Positions 1-10,292 of a stretch of DNA of 64,000 nt are shown here, in pieces. A program made the position numbers and the translations under genes. This stretch comes from an uncultured Sphingorhabdus sp. (GTDB taxonomy: Bacteria > Pseudomonadota > Alphaproteobacteria > Sphingomonadales > Sphingomonadaceae). The stretch's first letter is position 1. Every line of letters starts with the position of its first letter. Where the stretch lies: NCBI GenBank assembly GCA_947501885.1, contig CANMXN010000002.1, positions 310,001 to 374,000 of the forward strand, in the 5' to 3' direction. The notes beneath the pieces were generated by a model that saw only the letters and a program-made list of their open reading frames with translations, ran no database searches and was not told where the DNA came from.

Positions 1-165
1 GACCAAGACCTTCGTGCCGACGGTTTGCGTGTTGCCGCCTCACGGCAAGTCTCTCAAAATGGCCAGTGGATTGATGCACCTGTAAAGGCAGCAACCGTTC
101 AAAAATTAGAATCCATTATACTGACCAAGGCACGCGATTTACGCCGTAGCGCCATCAACGGATAA
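1..165 (+). CDS. DUF3576 family lipoprotein, C-terminal fragment
   Basis: The window opens inside a gene. Frame 1 is open from base 1 to a TAA at 163-165 and gives 54 residues ending in [14 protein letters not shown]. The WIDAP segment followed by a helix of the form [15 protein letters not shown] matches what I remember of the C-terminus of DUF3576 proteins, which commonly sit directly upstream of leuS in sphingomonads. The leuS start codon lies 4 bp after the stop, so the two are probably co-transcribed. Function is unknown. The N-terminus and any lipobox are outside the window. Confidence 0.6.
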   Translation, partial: DQDLRADGLRVAASRQVSQNGQWIDAPVKAATVQKLESIILTKARDLRRSAING

Positions 166-169
166 ATTT

Positions 170-2740
170 ATGACCGAAGCGACACGTTTTAATCCGCACA
201 TTGCAGATGCGCGGTGGCAAGAGTATTGGGAAAACAACAAAACTTTTCACGCTGATGATGAGAGTGAAAAGCCAAAATCTTATATTTTGGAAATGTTCCC
301 TTATCCCTCGGGACGCATCCATATCGGCCATGTCCGCAATTATACGATGGGCGATGTTCTGGCGCGTTATAAACGCATGACAGGTCACGAAGTGCTGCAC
401 CCAATGGGGTGGGATGCCTTTGGTATGCCCGCTGAAAATGCAGCGATGGAGAAAAAGACGCATCCTGGGAGTTGGACCCGCGAAAATATTACCAATATGC
501 GTGCGCAGCTCAAAAGGCTTGGTTTCGCTCTAGATTGGAGCCGTGAGATCGCCACATGCGAGCCTGAATATTATGGGCAAGAACAGGCCTTATTTTTAGC
601 CCTTTATAAAGCTGGCTTGGTCTACCGAAAAGAAAGCAGCGTCAATTGGGACCCTGTCGACATGACAGTGCTTGCTAATGAGCAAGTTATTGATGGTTGT
701 GGTTGGCGCAGTGGTGCGCCCGTTGAAAAGCGCAAGCTCAGCCAATGGTTTTTAAAAATTACCGAATTTTCTGATGATCTACTTGATGGCTTAGACGATC
801 TCAAAAATTGGCCTGATAAAGTGCGCTTGATGCAGGAAAATTGGATTGGCAAATCCAGCGGTCTGCAATTTCATTTCGATTTAGAAAATAGTGTTAATAG
901 CGATGATGGTGCAATTGACAAAGTCGAGGTATTTTCAACGCGCCCCGACACGATTTTTGGCGCGAGTTTTGTGGCGATAGCTGCCGATCATCCGCTGGCG
1001 CAAAGCCTAGCCAAAGATAATCAACAGCTCAGCGATTTCTGTGATGATTGCCGCAAAATGGGCACGACAGCAGCCGAGCTTGAAACAATGGAGAAAAAGG
1101 GTTTCGATACAGGGTTATCAGCTTTGCACCCGCTCGATCCCACTTGGAAGTTGCCCGTTTTTGTCGCCAATTTTGTGTTGATGGATTATGGCACAGGCGC
1201 GGTTTTCGGCGTACCAGCGCATGATCAGCGCGATTTGGATTTTGCACGTAAATATATGCTGCCCGTCACACGCGTAGTTGCGAAAGCAGGCGATGAAGAA
1301 ACACCCATCGCAAATGAAGCCTTCACGGGCGAAGGGACAATTATCAATTCGCGCTTTTTGGATGGTATGGAAATTGAAGCTGCCCAAAAGAGCGTGATTG
1401 ATCATGCAGAAAGCGAAAATTGGGGCAAGACTCAAGTCACGTGGCGATTGCGTGATTGGGGTGTTTCGCGCCAACGCTATTGGGGTACGCCGATACCTAT
1501 CATCCATTGTAATCAAGAAGATGGTAGTGGCTGCGGCCCAGTGGCTGTTCCCAATGATCAATTGCCAATTGTCTTGCCCGAAGATGTTGGCTTTGACGTT
1601 CCGGGCAATCCGCTAGAGCGCCATCCCACATGGAGCAAGGTCGATTGCCCAAGCTGCGGCAAAGCAGCACGGCGCGAGACGGATACACTGGATACTTTTG
1701 CAGATAGCAGTTGGTATTTCCTGCGTTTTGCTAGCCAGCCTGCGGATAAACCATTTGATCGGGGCGTGGTCGAGAAATGGATGCCCGTCGATCAATATAT
1801 TGGCGGTATAGAGCATGCGATTTTGCATCTGCTCTATGCGCGTTTTTGGACACGAGCTTTAGCGCATATCGATATGCTCGATGTCAAAGAACCATTTGAA
1901 AGCTTATTCACGCAGGGCATGGTGACGCATGAAACTTATTCACGCCAAGCCGATGGGGATGCCAAGCCGACTTTCTTTAGTCCCGATGAAATTACTCGTA
2001 CATCCAGTGACGCGACACTAAACAGCGATGGTAAAGCGGTCGATGTTGGTCGGGTCATCAAAATGTCAAAATCTAAGAAAAATGTCGTCGATCCCGATGA
2101 GATTATCGATCAATATGGGGCCGATGCTGTACGCTGGTTTATGTTATCAGACAGCCCACCCGAACGCGATCTGCCTTGGTCAGAGGCGGGGATAGAGGGG
2201 TGCTGGCGTTTTGTGCAACGGCTCTGGCGTCTAAAATCATTGATAGGCGATGAGACCGATTCACCCGATAAAGATTTGATGCGCAAAATGCATCAAAGCA
2301 TCGCAGGTGTAGGGGAAGATATTGAAAACCTTGCCTTCAACAAAGCCGTTGCGAAAATATATGCACTGGTCAGCGCTATAGAAAAAGCAAAACCTTCTGC
2401 TGATCGCAATAGCGCCATTCGCACGGCCTTTATGCTATGTGCACCAATGGTGCCGCATTTGGCCGAGGAAGCATGGAGCGAAATTGGCGATGGTTCAAAC
2501 ATAATCGCCAATGCTGCATGGCCCACATTTGATAAAACCATGCTCACCGAGGATGAGATCACCATCGTTGTGCAAATTAAAGGTAAGGTGAAGGATAAAT
2601 TTACCACCGTTCCAGGCCGATCAAAAGAAGAACTTGAAAGCCTTGCACTTGCGAGCAAGAAGGTGCAAAATATCATTGATGGAGCGCCAATACATAAAGT
2701 GATTGTTGTACCTGACCGTCTCGTGAATATAGTGATTTAA
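170..2740 (+). CDS. leuS: Leucyl-tRNA synthetase
   Basis: Charges tRNA-Leu with leucine in the cytoplasm. The 856-residue length is normal for bacterial LeuRS. The class I signature HIGH is at residues 51-54, after the FPYPSG segment typical of LeuRS. The KMSKS loop is at 631-635. Between them lie the CP1 editing domain (about 225-420) and a CPSCG metal-site-like segment in the zinc-domain region. The C-terminal anticodon-binding part ends in [10 protein letters not shown], typical of the family. The start at 170 follows the upstream stop by 4 bp. It is the first of three consecutive genes, leuS-lptE-holA, an order common in sphingomonads. Nothing looks damaged. Confidence 0.98.
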   Translation: MTEATRFNPHIADARWQEYWENNKTFHADDESEKPKSYILEMFPYPSGRIHIGHVRNYTMGDVLARYKRMTGHEVLHPMGWDAFGMPAENAAMEKKTHPGSWTRENITNMRAQLKRLGFALDWSREIATCEPEYYGQEQALFLALYKAGLVYRKESSVNWDPVDMTVLANEQVIDGCGWRSGAPVEKRKLSQWFLKITEFSDDLLDGLDDLKNWPDKVRLMQENWIGKSSGLQFHFDLENSVNSDDGAIDKVEVFSTRPDTIFGASFVAIAADHPLAQSLAKDNQQLSDFCDDCRKMGTTAAELETMEKKGFDTGLSALHPLDPTWKLPVFVANFVLMDYGTGAVFGVPAHDQRDLDFARKYMLPVTRVVAKAGDEETPIANEAFTGEGTIINSRFLDGMEIEAAQKSVIDHAESENWGKTQVTWRLRDWGVSRQRYWGTPIPIIHCNQEDGSGCGPVAVPNDQLPIVLPEDVGFDVPGNPLERHPTWSKVDCPSCGKAARRETDTLDTFADSSWYFLRFASQPADKPFDRGVVEKWMPVDQYIGGIEHAILHLLYARFWTRALAHIDMLDVKEPFESLFTQGMVTHETYSRQADGDAKPTFFSPDEITRTSSDATLNSDGKAVDVGRVIKMSKSKKNVVDPDEIIDQYGADAVRWFMLSDSPPERDLPWSEAGIEGCWRFVQRLWRLKSLIGDETDSPDKDLMRKMHQSIAGVGEDIENLAFNKAVAKIYALVSAIEKAKPSADRNSAIRTAFMLCAPMVPHLAEEAWSEIGDGSNIIANAAWPTFDKTMLTEDEITIVVQIKGKVKDKFTTVPGRSKEELESLALASKKVQNIIDGAPIHKVIVVPDRLVNIVI

Positions 2741-2749
2741 ATCGATAGG

Positions 2750-3256
2750 ATGCACATGCGAATAGGAAATCAACCATTTTTATTGCTACTATGCGCAATG
2801 CTTTTATCATCCTGTGGATTAAAGCCAATCTATGCCGATGGAAGAAATGGTGCAGTTTCATCTATATTAGGCCAAGTGGAAGTAGATCCTATTGAAGGGA
2901 AAAATGGGTGGTTGATGCGAAACGCACTTAACGATCGTTTGGCAGTAACAAGAAATAGCGATAAATTATATAAATTGGTCGTCACTTTAGATGACCAAAT
3001 CGAAGGTTTTGGTGTACGAGCCGATGATACAGTAACCCGCGAGCGGCGAACATTACGCGCCCGTTATCAATTGGTTGAATTGGCCAGTGGTAATATTTTA
3101 CTCGATGCCACGGCGGGTAGCGATGCAGGTATCGATGTAGTGAGTAGCGAATTTGCAACCATCGCCGCAGAAGACACCGCACTTGAAAATCTATCGCAAA
3201 ATGTCGCCGACAAAATTATCTCACGATTATCATTATTCGCCCTTGATCAGAAATAA
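2750..3256 (+). CDS. lptE: LPS-assembly lipoprotein LptE
   Basis: Outer-membrane lipoprotein that plugs and assembles the LptD barrel for lipopolysaccharide export. The protein has 168 residues, with a short basic start, a hydrophobic segment and a lipobox ending LLSSC, then GLKPIYAD, which is the usual LptE opening (CGF/LxPLY). The body contains TRERRTLRARYQLVE, typical of the alphaproteobacterial family. It begins 9 bp after leuS and ends 2 bp before holA, so one transcript is likely. A second in-frame ATG at 2756 is an alternative start. Assignment rests on the lipobox, the LKPIYAD motif and the neighbourhood; the family is otherwise poorly conserved. Confidence 0.85.
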   Translation: MHMRIGNQPFLLLLCAMLLSSCGLKPIYADGRNGAVSSILGQVEVDPIEGKNGWLMRNALNDRLAVTRNSDKLYKLVVTLDDQIEGFGVRADDTVTRERRTLRARYQLVELASGNILLDATAGSDAGIDVVSSEFATIAAEDTALENLSQNVADKIISRLSLFALDQK

Positions 3257-3258
3257 AT

Positions 3259-4296
3259 ATGGCCGCTGTTAAACCCTTAACAGAGGCGCAAATTATGGGG
3301 GCTATAAACAGCCCCAATGCATATCGCATATATCTGATATTTGGCCCTGAAGAAACAGCCGCCCATAATATTGCTAGTAATTTATGCAAAAGAATGGGTG
3401 ATATGGAGCGTGTTGATATTGACAGCGATATGCTAAAATCAGAGCCAGCTTTACTTGCTGATGAGGCCTGCTCACAATCCTTATTTGGGGATAAACGCTA
3501 TATTCGTTTATCTCTGAAACGTGATGAAGCACTTGGCGCGATAGAAAATTTGCTAGAGTGTGATAATGCTGAAAATACCGTTATCGCTACGGCAGGAAAT
3601 CTTACCAAAGCTAGTAAATTACGTAAATTGGCCGAAAAATCCTCACAAATAGCATTTCATATTTGCTATCCTCCCGATGCAAAAGATTTGGTACCGGTTT
3701 TAATTGATAATGCTCGTTCCAAGGGATTGGAATTAGACCGAACATTATCCGCACAAATAGCACAGAATTGCAATTATAACCGTAGCTTGGCTTTATCCGA
3801 AATTGAGAAATTAGCGCTTTATTATGATACTGATCCTAAACATTCTATTGGTGCTAAAACAGAGGATTTTGAGAAGCTATCAGCCGATGCAGCAGCCGAT
3901 AATCAAGGTGCTTTAATCAATGCAATCTTATCAGGTAATATCAAAAAAAGTGGAGAAGAGATCTATCAAGCACGCGAAATAGGATGGAGCGCTATTTCCG
4001 TTTTACGGGCCATTGAACGCAGGATCATATTACTATCTGCGATGCGCACTCAGGTAGATGCTGGCATGTCTGCTAGGGAAACCGCCAAGAAAAACTTTGC
4101 TGTATTTTGGAAAGATGAAGATGTTGTTGCATCACAATTAATGCTCTGGTCATCAAAACGGCTCGCGGCATTAATGAGTCATATTCTATCGTTAGAAACA
4201 CAAATTATGGCCGCTGGTGTTGGTTTTGCTGATATTTTACTAGAGCAGGAGTTAATGCGTATCTGCCGAGCTGCTGCAAGATCCAAAATACGATAA
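3259..4296 (+). CDS. holA: DNA polymerase III delta subunit
   Basis: Clamp-loader subunit that opens the beta sliding clamp. The protein is 345 residues, the normal size. The N-terminal AAA-like domain contains YLIFGPEE near residue 25, the degenerate nucleotide-site region usual for HolA, and DEACSQSLFGDKRYIRL, the beta-clamp-interacting segment with its conserved SLFGD/R. The second domain shows a QIAQNCNYNRSLALSEIEKLALY segment and the C-terminal domain follows. It starts 2 bp after the lptE stop. A DNA replication gene following leuS and lptE is conserved order, not evidence of a functional link. Confidence 0.93.
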   Translation: MAAVKPLTEAQIMGAINSPNAYRIYLIFGPEETAAHNIASNLCKRMGDMERVDIDSDMLKSEPALLADEACSQSLFGDKRYIRLSLKRDEALGAIENLLECDNAENTVIATAGNLTKASKLRKLAEKSSQIAFHICYPPDAKDLVPVLIDNARSKGLELDRTLSAQIAQNCNYNRSLALSEIEKLALYYDTDPKHSIGAKTEDFEKLSADAAADNQGALINAILSGNIKKSGEEIYQAREIGWSAISVLRAIERRIILLSAMRTQVDAGMSARETAKKNFAVFWKDEDVVASQLMLWSSKRLAALMSHILSLETQIMAAGVGFADILLEQELMRICRAAARSKIR

Positions 4297-4318
4297 CATA
4301 GACTTTAATGCAGTGCAT

Positions 4319-4861
4319 TTATTCATAATTTGCAGTAATAGGGATGCGTCCACGAAAGCGACCCGATACATTACCATCAACCATTAAATCACCGCCAAAA
4401 GAAAAGCGCAATTCGCCAACATTATCCAATCTAGGAGAAGGTGATAAATCAGTGCGCAGATCATGGATACTAATTTGCCCACCTTTATTAGAGCGCATAA
4501 TAATTTTGCGCGGCAGATCAATACTAAGATTGCGGCCTGGTTCGCCTGTGATTAATACAGAACCTGCGACGGCATAACCACCCAAATCTACCAATTGCCC
4601 GTCAATTCTTTTTTGGCCATCATGCTCACTAACAGCAATTCTACCGCTTCCTCTGCCTGATAATGCTGCACGGCTAAAATTCAAATTGGTCGTGATTGCA
4701 ATACGAAGCGGAATGACCTTCTTATCATTTTCAATATCACCCTTTTCCTCATCACTGCAAAGACGGCAATTTTGCGCATCAGCCCTATTAGGCACAGCAA
4801 AGATTGCGCCTAATATGATGACTGCGAAAATCAGCAGATAGGAATGCCAGTATAATTTCAT
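4319..4861 (-). CDS. Secreted DUF4402-type protein
   Basis: Predicted exported 180-residue protein with a signal peptide at about 1-29, cleaved after NRADA, then a CxxC pair (NCRLCSDEE). The rest resembles DUF4402: small beta-strand blocks, GSGRIAVSEHDG, a VLITGEPGRNLSIDLP stretch and a closing GRFRGRIPITANYE, like the G-Y-x-G-x-F-x-V-x-V-x-Y ending of that family. Some DUF4402 proteins are linked to pilus-like or surface structures, but no role can be assigned here. It is convergent with holA, with 22 bp between the stops, and divergent from msrB. Confidence 0.65.
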   Translation of the reverse strand: MKLYWHSYLLIFAVIILGAIFAVPNRADAQNCRLCSDEEKGDIENDKKVIPLRIAITTNLNFSRAALSGRGSGRIAVSEHDGQKRIDGQLVDLGGYAVAGSVLITGEPGRNLSIDLPRKIIMRSNKGGQISIHDLRTDLSPSPRLDNVGELRFSFGGDLMVDGNVSGRFRGRIPITANYE

Positions 4862-4976
4862 TGTTCAATTATCGACAAATATAATCAATATTTGGTTAAT
4901 TTAATTATGTGGTTAAATTCAGTATTTTATTAATATAAGCCTTGACGAAAGCATAATTCGGCATAGATATAAATGC

Positions 4977-5369
4977 ATGAGCAAAATCAATATAACCGAT
5001 GAACAATGGCGTGAAAAATTGACAGATGAGCAATATGAAACATTGCGCCTAGGCGGAACAGAACGCGCCTTTACAGGTATTTTACTGAATGAAAAACGCA
5101 AAGGCGAATATATATGTGCTGGCTGCGGCACCGCTTTATTTCATTCCAACACCAAATATGACAGTGGAAGCGGATGGCCTAGCTTTACCGATGTCATGAA
5201 TAGCGGAAATGTCATCGAAATCACTGACCGGAGCCATGGCATGGTCAGAACAGAAGTAAAATGTGCTAATTGCGAAGGTCATTTAGGCCATGTTTTCCCT
5301 GATGGCCCTGGCGAAACGGGTCTAAGATATTGTATAAATAGTGCTGCACTTGAATTTGATGACGAATAA
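4977..5369 (+). CDS. msrB: Peptide methionine-(R)-S-oxide reductase
   Basis: Reduces the R epimer of methionine sulfoxide in proteins. The 130-residue protein has no signal peptide, so it is cytoplasmic. The two zinc-binding pairs are C47/C50 (CAGC) and C96/C99 (CANC). The catalytic cysteine is C119 in RYCINSAAL. The strand with SGSGWPSF and the GHLGHVFPDGP block are classic MsrB motifs. Length and motif set are complete. It is divergent from the DUF4402 gene and precedes the penicillin-binding protein by about 140 bp. Confidence 0.97.
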   Translation: MSKINITDEQWREKLTDEQYETLRLGGTERAFTGILLNEKRKGEYICAGCGTALFHSNTKYDSGSGWPSFTDVMNSGNVIEITDRSHGMVRTEVKCANCEGHLGHVFPDGPGETGLRYCINSAALEFDDE

Positions 5370-5515
5370 GCCCTTATTCCCGAGCATGATATAAAACAAC
5401 CATTCATCGCGCAGCAATATATAGTTGCGTAAATATTTACATGTCTTAGCTAATGTAAGCAGACCTAGGATTAAATAGCTTGTTATAAGCGCTGTAATAT
5501 TTAAGAGTGGGGGTA

Positions 5516-7615
5516 ATGGGAAAAAAGAAGAAAAACTCAAGCGGCACAATCGGTAGATGGTTTAAGCGCCTGTTCGTCACAGGCGTTATATTCGGGATCA
5601 TAGGTTTCATAGTTGCTGGCGTTTTTGTTTCCATAGCCAGATCTGAATTACAAAGTTTTGAAGAATTAAAACAATCTCCTAATGGCCAAATGGTGCGTGT
5701 TCGCGCGGCAGACGGCACCATCATCCAAACATTAGGGCCAAGTTTTGGTCGTTGGTTATCCATTGATGACATTCCCGCTGATATGAAAGGGGCTATGGTC
5801 GCCGTAGAAGATAGGCGCTTTCAATATCATTATGGCGTTGATCCTATTGGTATCGCCCGCTCATTTTATGAACGCTATAAACAAGGACGCTTTACACAAG
5901 GTGGTTCAACGATAACCCAACAATTGGCTCGCAATTTATTCCTGAATAATAGGCGCGAATTTGGGCGCAAAATCCGTGAAATGATTTTGGCCACCGCAAT
6001 GGAAACCAAATTCACAAAAGATCAAATTCTCGAATTATATCTTAACAAAGTCTATTTTGGCGGCGGGGCCTATGGCGTTGACGCTGCAAGTAGGCGCTTT
6101 TTTGATCATAGTGCAACGGAGCTTGATTTAGCCGAGTCTGCCATCATTGCTGGCTTGGTAAAAGCCCCTTCTCATTATTCACCTACTGCTGATGCAAAGG
6201 CAGCAATTGACCGTGCATCCGTCGTCGTTGAAGTTATGCAAGATGCAGGGATGATAACCGCAGCACAAGCCAACAAAGTAAAGCCATCCGAGGTAAAATT
6301 AGCAGCTGACAAACCGCAAAATAGCGTACGTTATTTTACCGATTATGCGCTACCGCAACTGGACGAATTAATCGATGAAACAGAAAAACCAATAGATGTT
6401 TGGACAACGATAGATTTAAAATTGCAACGCGCCGCTACCACTGCAATTCAGGCAAATGTTCCGCGCGGAACGCAAGGAGCACTCGTATCATTAGACCGCG
6501 ATGGAGCAGTCCTAGCCATGGTTGGCGGCGCTGATTATGTCGCTAGCAATTATAACCGAGCAGTAACGGCACTTCGGCAACCAGGTTCATCTTGGAAATT
6601 ATTCGTTTATTTAACCGCACTAGAAGCAGGATTAAGGCCCGATGATCAGGTGATTGATGAGCCTGTCGAAATTAATGGTTGGATTCCGCGTAACAGCGGA
6701 GATCGCTATGCAGGCCAAATATCACTTAAAACTGCCTTCACATTTTCAAAAAATACTATCGCAGCACAAATAGGCAATGAATTTGGTACATCGACTATAG
6801 CGGGAATGGCACGCCGCATGGGTATTAGCACCCCGATTAACACAGGCCCTGCCATGGTTTTAGGGTCATCCGAAACACGCGTTATTGAGATGGTACGCGC
6901 CTATGCTATTATTAGTGCTGAAGGCAAAAATGTAGAACCCTATGTTATTTCAAAAGTTACTACCATTGATGGAGATATATTATATCAGCATCGCAAACCA
7001 CCACCAAAACAAATATTAGAGGATTGGGTTGCCGCTGGTATGACCGAATTAATGGCTAATGCCGTTGAATCTGGTACAGGCCGCGCTGCGCAAATTGGAA
7101 GACCTGCTGCTGGGAAAACAGGCACAACAAGCAGCAATAAAGACGGTTGGTTCCTAGGGTTCTCAAGCGGTGTTACCACTGGAGTATGGATGGGCCGCGA
7201 TGATGCAAAACCCGTCAATGGATTAGAGGGGGGCCGTTCACCAGCTCGCGCTTTTGCATCCTATATGAGAAACGCCGTCTCTGGGAGACGAACGCAGCAA
7301 TTCACATTAGTAGAATATCCAGAACGCGATGAAGATGATTCATTGGCTTTCGGATATGATGATGAAAATCTTTTTATCGACGAAAATGGCCTGCCATTAG
7401 AAGGATTACCTGAATTAGGAGAAGCTGGATCTGTTGAAGGCACCGAACCAGAACTATTAGACGAAGGATGGATTGACCGCGTATTGGGCAGGCAGAGTGA
7501 TACATCTGATGCGCCCGCCGTACCCGATCAACCAAAACCACAAGCTCCTAAACCAGATCAGGTTGTAAGACCGCAATCAATAGACGATCTGCTATCATCC
7601 CCTGATGACAATTGA
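5516..7615 (+). CDS. Bifunctional penicillin-binding protein, class A (PBP1A type)
   Basis: Inner-membrane peptidoglycan synthase. Residues are numbered here from a GTG at 5507. After a basic tail (KKKKNSSG) one membrane helix spans about 20-45. The GT51 glycosyltransferase domain (about 70-245) carries VAVEDRRF with its catalytic Glu and the GGSTITQQLARN motif. The transpeptidase domain has SSWK as the nucleophile SxxK motif, SKN as the second motif, and KTGTT as the third. The C-terminus is a Pro- and Asp/Glu-rich tail. I chose the ATG at 5516, with a G-rich stretch upstream; GTG at 5507 is possible and adds three residues. The pair SSWK replaces the commoner STFK. Confidence 0.93.
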   Translation: MGKKKKNSSGTIGRWFKRLFVTGVIFGIIGFIVAGVFVSIARSELQSFEELKQSPNGQMVRVRAADGTIIQTLGPSFGRWLSIDDIPADMKGAMVAVEDRRFQYHYGVDPIGIARSFYERYKQGRFTQGGSTITQQLARNLFLNNRREFGRKIREMILATAMETKFTKDQILELYLNKVYFGGGAYGVDAASRRFFDHSATELDLAESAIIAGLVKAPSHYSPTADAKAAIDRASVVVEVMQDAGMITAAQANKVKPSEVKLAADKPQNSVRYFTDYALPQLDELIDETEKPIDVWTTIDLKLQRAATTAIQANVPRGTQGALVSLDRDGAVLAMVGGADYVASNYNRAVTALRQPGSSWKLFVYLTALEAGLRPDDQVIDEPVEINGWIPRNSGDRYAGQISLKTAFTFSKNTIAAQIGNEFGTSTIAGMARRMGISTPINTGPAMVLGSSETRVIEMVRAYAIISAEGKNVEPYVISKVTTIDGDILYQHRKPPPKQILEDWVAAGMTELMANAVESGTGRAAQIGRPAAGKTGTTSSNKDGWFLGFSSGVTTGVWMGRDDAKPVNGLEGGRSPARAFASYMRNAVSGRRTQQFTLVEYPERDEDDSLAFGYDDENLFIDENGLPLEGLPELGEAGSVEGTEPELLDEGWIDRVLGRQSDTSDAPAVPDQPKPQAPKPDQVVRPQSIDDLLSSPDDN

Positions 7616-7670
7616 TTGTTCAGGAAATGGTATGATATTGTCGCCATATTATGACTTGGGCGTATAAATA

Positions 7671-8102
7671 TTAAAACCCTCTATAACCCAGGTCTTTGTC
7701 AGACTTTTCAATCAAAGACTCAAACTCTGCTATCAGAGCTTCGGCTTGTTCAGTCCCGCCCAGCATTTTGGCAAGAGCATCACGGAATTTCGCATTATTT
7801 TTGCTAATTTCAAAGCCGAGTTCAGATGGCCCATCATCTAAAGTAAATATAGCCACATGATCCCATTCACCAGACAGCATCCAAATATCAATAACTGGGT
7901 CCAGGCCAGCGGCTACATCTGCTTCTTTAAATATCTCAGCTATTTCAGCCGCTCTGTCTTTGCTACCATTTTTATATTTAAAATAGGCCACTTGATGATA
8001 AGATTGAGCATCGCGCTTAAGCTCTTGATATTCCTGTGCCGCCGCAGGTAGATACATAGGCATTGAAATGGTCATGGCAATTATAGGCAATAAATATTTC
8101 AT
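7671..8102 (-). CDS. Hypothetical exported protein
   Basis: Unrecognised 143-residue protein. The start at 8102 is chosen because AGGAGAGT lies just upstream on this strand; an earlier start at 8120 would put that ribosome site inside the gene. An N-terminal signal peptide is followed by AAAQEYQEL. The mature part, with HQVAYFKYKNG, a central WMLSGEWDHVAIFTLD and a helical tail, suggests a dimeric alpha/beta-barrel-like domain of the kind in antibiotic-biosynthesis-monooxygenase or GYD proteins, but this is a structural guess. It is divergent from the SUF regulator and convergent with the penicillin-binding protein gene. Confidence 0.6.
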   Translation of the reverse strand: MKYLLPIIAMTISMPMYLPAAAQEYQELKRDAQSYHQVAYFKYKNGSKDRAAEIAEIFKEADVAAGLDPVIDIWMLSGEWDHVAIFTLDDGPSELGFEISKNNAKFRDALAKMLGGTEQAEALIAEFESLIEKSDKDLGYRGF

Positions 8103-8246
8103 ACTAACTCTCCTAAACATTTTATAAGCAATGAAGTTGCTAGCATAAACTAAGGGAAAGTCACCTACATAAACAAATGTTATACTTTGGATAAACTTAC
8201 CAAAATAGCTTGATTTTTGACCAAAAGAACGCCAGATAGTAAATCA

Positions 8247-8259
8247 GACTAATCTAGTC
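8247..8259 (+). promoter_or_regulatory. Putative Rrf2/IscR-type operator before the SUF operon
   Basis: The 13 bases are GACT-AATCT-AGTC, an inverted repeat with a 5-base centre, about 30 bp before the regulator ATG at 8290. The geometry matches IscR type 1-like sites. A weak promoter is compatible with it: TTGACC at 8217-8222 and TAAATC at 8240-8245, separated by 17 bp, which would place the operator over the transcription start. This suggests autorepression of the operon. It is inferred from one site only. Confidence 0.5.
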
Positions 8260-8289
8260 TTATTAATGATTCTGCTGTGAGATAATATT

Positions 8290-8748
8290 ATGCGTCTGTC
8301 GAATATGGCCGATTATGCTATTGTTATGATGAGCGCTGCTGCTCGCCATTGCGGCGGTGCGCGTACTTCTGCCACACAATTAGCAGAAGAAACAGGCATA
8401 GCATTACCAACCGTACAAAAATTAGTCACCTCTCTTAGCAAAGCAGGCCTGCTGACATCAGTGCGCGGTACGGGCGGCGGGATCAGCCTCTCCCGCCCAT
8501 CAGCTGCGATCAACCTTGCAGAAGTAATCGAGGCCATTGAAGGCCCAATAGCCATGACCAGCTGCGTCAATGAAAATAATATGGATTGCGCCATTGAACA
8601 TAATTGCCACGTCAAACCACATTGGACCATTTTAAATGGAGCAGTGCGCAAGGCTCTATCTGATGTGAGCCTAGACGCTCTCTGCAAAGCACCCAATATG
8701 CACAATAACCCTGCCAAACAAGCTCCCATTATGGATGTCCCACTATGA
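8290..8748 (+). CDS. Rrf2-family iron-sulfur regulator of the SUF operon
   Basis: Transcription factor of 152 residues, first gene of the SUF operon. The N-terminal winged helix (about 1-80) starts [14 protein letters not shown] and contains the recognition region [19 protein letters not shown] and the wing [12 protein letters not shown], all typical of Rrf2/IscR. Three cysteines in the second part (TSC, MDC, HNC, about residues 94-110) are spaced like the cluster-binding cysteines of IscR. The inferred logic is that the holo-protein represses suf transcription when clusters are plentiful. The gene overlaps sufB by 4 bp (ATGA). Confidence 0.9.
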   Translation: MRLSNMADYAIVMMSAAARHCGGARTSATQLAEETGIALPTVQKLVTSLSKAGLLTSVRGTGGGISLSRPSAAINLAEVIEAIEGPIAMTSCVNENNMDCAIEHNCHVKPHWTILNGAVRKALSDVSLDALCKAPNMHNNPAKQAPIMDVPL

Positions 8749-10292
8749 CCGACACGATAAAAATATCCGATGATCCCATCACGCATAAAGAGGCGGCGGA
8801 CGAAACGCAGCGCCAAGCTGAACGTGCTGAAATGAATGCCGAGGCACAAGCAGCGGCTGATGCTGCGTCTACCTATGAATTTGGTTGGTCATCGGATATT
8901 GAACAAGAATTTGCCGAAAAAGGCCTAACCGAAGATACGGTGCGCTTTATCTCGGGCAAAAAGGGTGAGCCTGAATGGATGCTTGATTGGCGCTTAAAAG
9001 CGTTTCACATGTGGGAGACTATGGAAAGCCCCGATTGGGCTAAAGTCAATTTTCCGGCTATCGATTATCAAGATGCTTATTATTATGCCGAACCAAAGGC
9101 CAAGCCTAAGCTCAATTCGCTCGATGAAGTAGATCCTGAAATTTTGCGCGTGTATGAGAAACTCGGTATTCCGATTGAGGAGCAAAAGGTTCTCGCTGGC
9201 GTGGAAGGCGCGCGTAAAGTGGCGGTCGATGCAGTGTTTGATAGCGTATCAGTGGCGACAACATTTCGTGAAGAATTGGAAAGCGCGGGTGTGATTTTCC
9301 GCAGTATTTCTGAAGCCATCAAGGAATATCCCGATCTGGTGAAAAAATATCTCGGCAAAGTTGTGCCGATGAAAGATAATTATTTTGCGACGCTTAATTG
9401 TGCGGTTTTCTCTGATGGGACATTCGTATATATCCCCAAAGGCGTGCGTTGCCCAATGGAGCTATCTACCTATTTCCGTATCAATGCTGAAAATACAGGT
9501 CAGTTTGAGCGTACTTTGATTGTCGCCGATGAAGGCAGCTATGTTAGCTATCTTGAGGGCTGCACCGCACCGATGCGCGATGAAAATCAATTGCATGCTG
9601 CCGTTGTTGAATTGGTGGCGATGGATGATGCCGAGATTAAATATAGCACTGTGCAAAATTGGTATCCCGGCGATGCAGAGGGCAAAGGCGGTATTTATAA
9701 TTTCGTGACCAAACGCGGCCTATGCCAAGGCAAGAATAGCAAGATTAGCTGGACCCAAGTGGAAACGGGCAGCGCGGTGACATGGAAATATCCAAGCTGC
9801 GTACTCAATGGCGAAAATAGCGTTGGCGAATTTTACTCAGTCGCGCTCACAAATAATTATCAGCAGGCCGATACAGGCACGAAGATGATCCATAATGGCA
9901 AGAACACCCGTTCGACCATCATCTCAAAAGGCATTAGCGCAGGTAAGTCTGACAATAGCTATCGCGGCCTTGTGCGTGTAGGCGCGAATGCAGAAAATGT
10001 GCGAAATTTCACCCAATGCGATAGTTTGCTGCTCGGCGATCAATGCGGGGCGCATACTGTTCCCTATATAGAGGTGAAGAACCCGACCGCGACGATTGAG
10101 CATGAAGCAACAACGTCGAAAATCTCAGACGATCAAATGTTCTATGCGCAGCAACGCGGCCTTGATGAGGAAGAAGCGGTGGCGCTGATCGTCAATGGTT
10201 TCGCCAAAGAAGTGCTGAAAGAATTGCCGATGGAATTTGCCGTAGAAGCGCAAAAGCTTCTCGCGATTAGCTTGGAAGGAAGCGTGGGGTGA
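8745..10292 (+). CDS. sufB: Fe-S cluster scaffold subunit SufB
   Basis: Core scaffold of the SufBCD complex on which Fe-S clusters are built. The protein has 515 residues, with an Asp/Glu/Ala-rich N-terminal extension of about 45 residues before [10 protein letters not shown]. Conserved SufB blocks are present: the [15 protein letters not shown] segment, the beta-helix core with [22 protein letters not shown], and [23 protein letters not shown], which contains the conserved cysteine and histidine region. It starts by a 4-bp overlap with the regulator, which implies translational coupling. In most sphingomonads sufC follows; here another ORF overlaps its stop codon. Confidence 0.97.
   Translation: MTDTIKISDDPITHKEAADETQRQAERAEMNAEAQAAADAASTYEFGWSSDIEQEFAEKGLTEDTVRFISGKKGEPEWMLDWRLKAFHMWETMESPDWAKVNFPAIDYQDAYYYAEPKAKPKLNSLDEVDPEILRVYEKLGIPIEEQKVLAGVEGARKVAVDAVFDSVSVATTFREELESAGVIFRSISEAIKEYPDLVKKYLGKVVPMKDNYFATLNCAVFSDGTFVYIPKGVRCPMELSTYFRINAENTGQFERTLIVADEGSYVSYLEGCTAPMRDENQLHAAVVELVAMDDAEIKYSTVQNWYPGDAEGKGGIYNFVTKRGLCQGKNSKISWTQVETGSAVTWKYPSCVLNGENSVGEFYSVALTNNYQQADTGTKMIHNGKNTRSTIISKGISAGKSDNSYRGLVRVGANAENVRNFTQCDSLLLGDQCGAHTVPYIEVKNPTATIEHEATTSKISDDQMFYAQQRGLDEEEAVALIVNGFAKEVLKELPMEFAVEAQKLLAISLEGSVG

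Noticed and set aside
1118-1561. Antisense open frame inside leuS
   Set aside because: It lies opposite a complete, well-conserved gene; the product has no motif, and its length follows from codon bias of the real gene.
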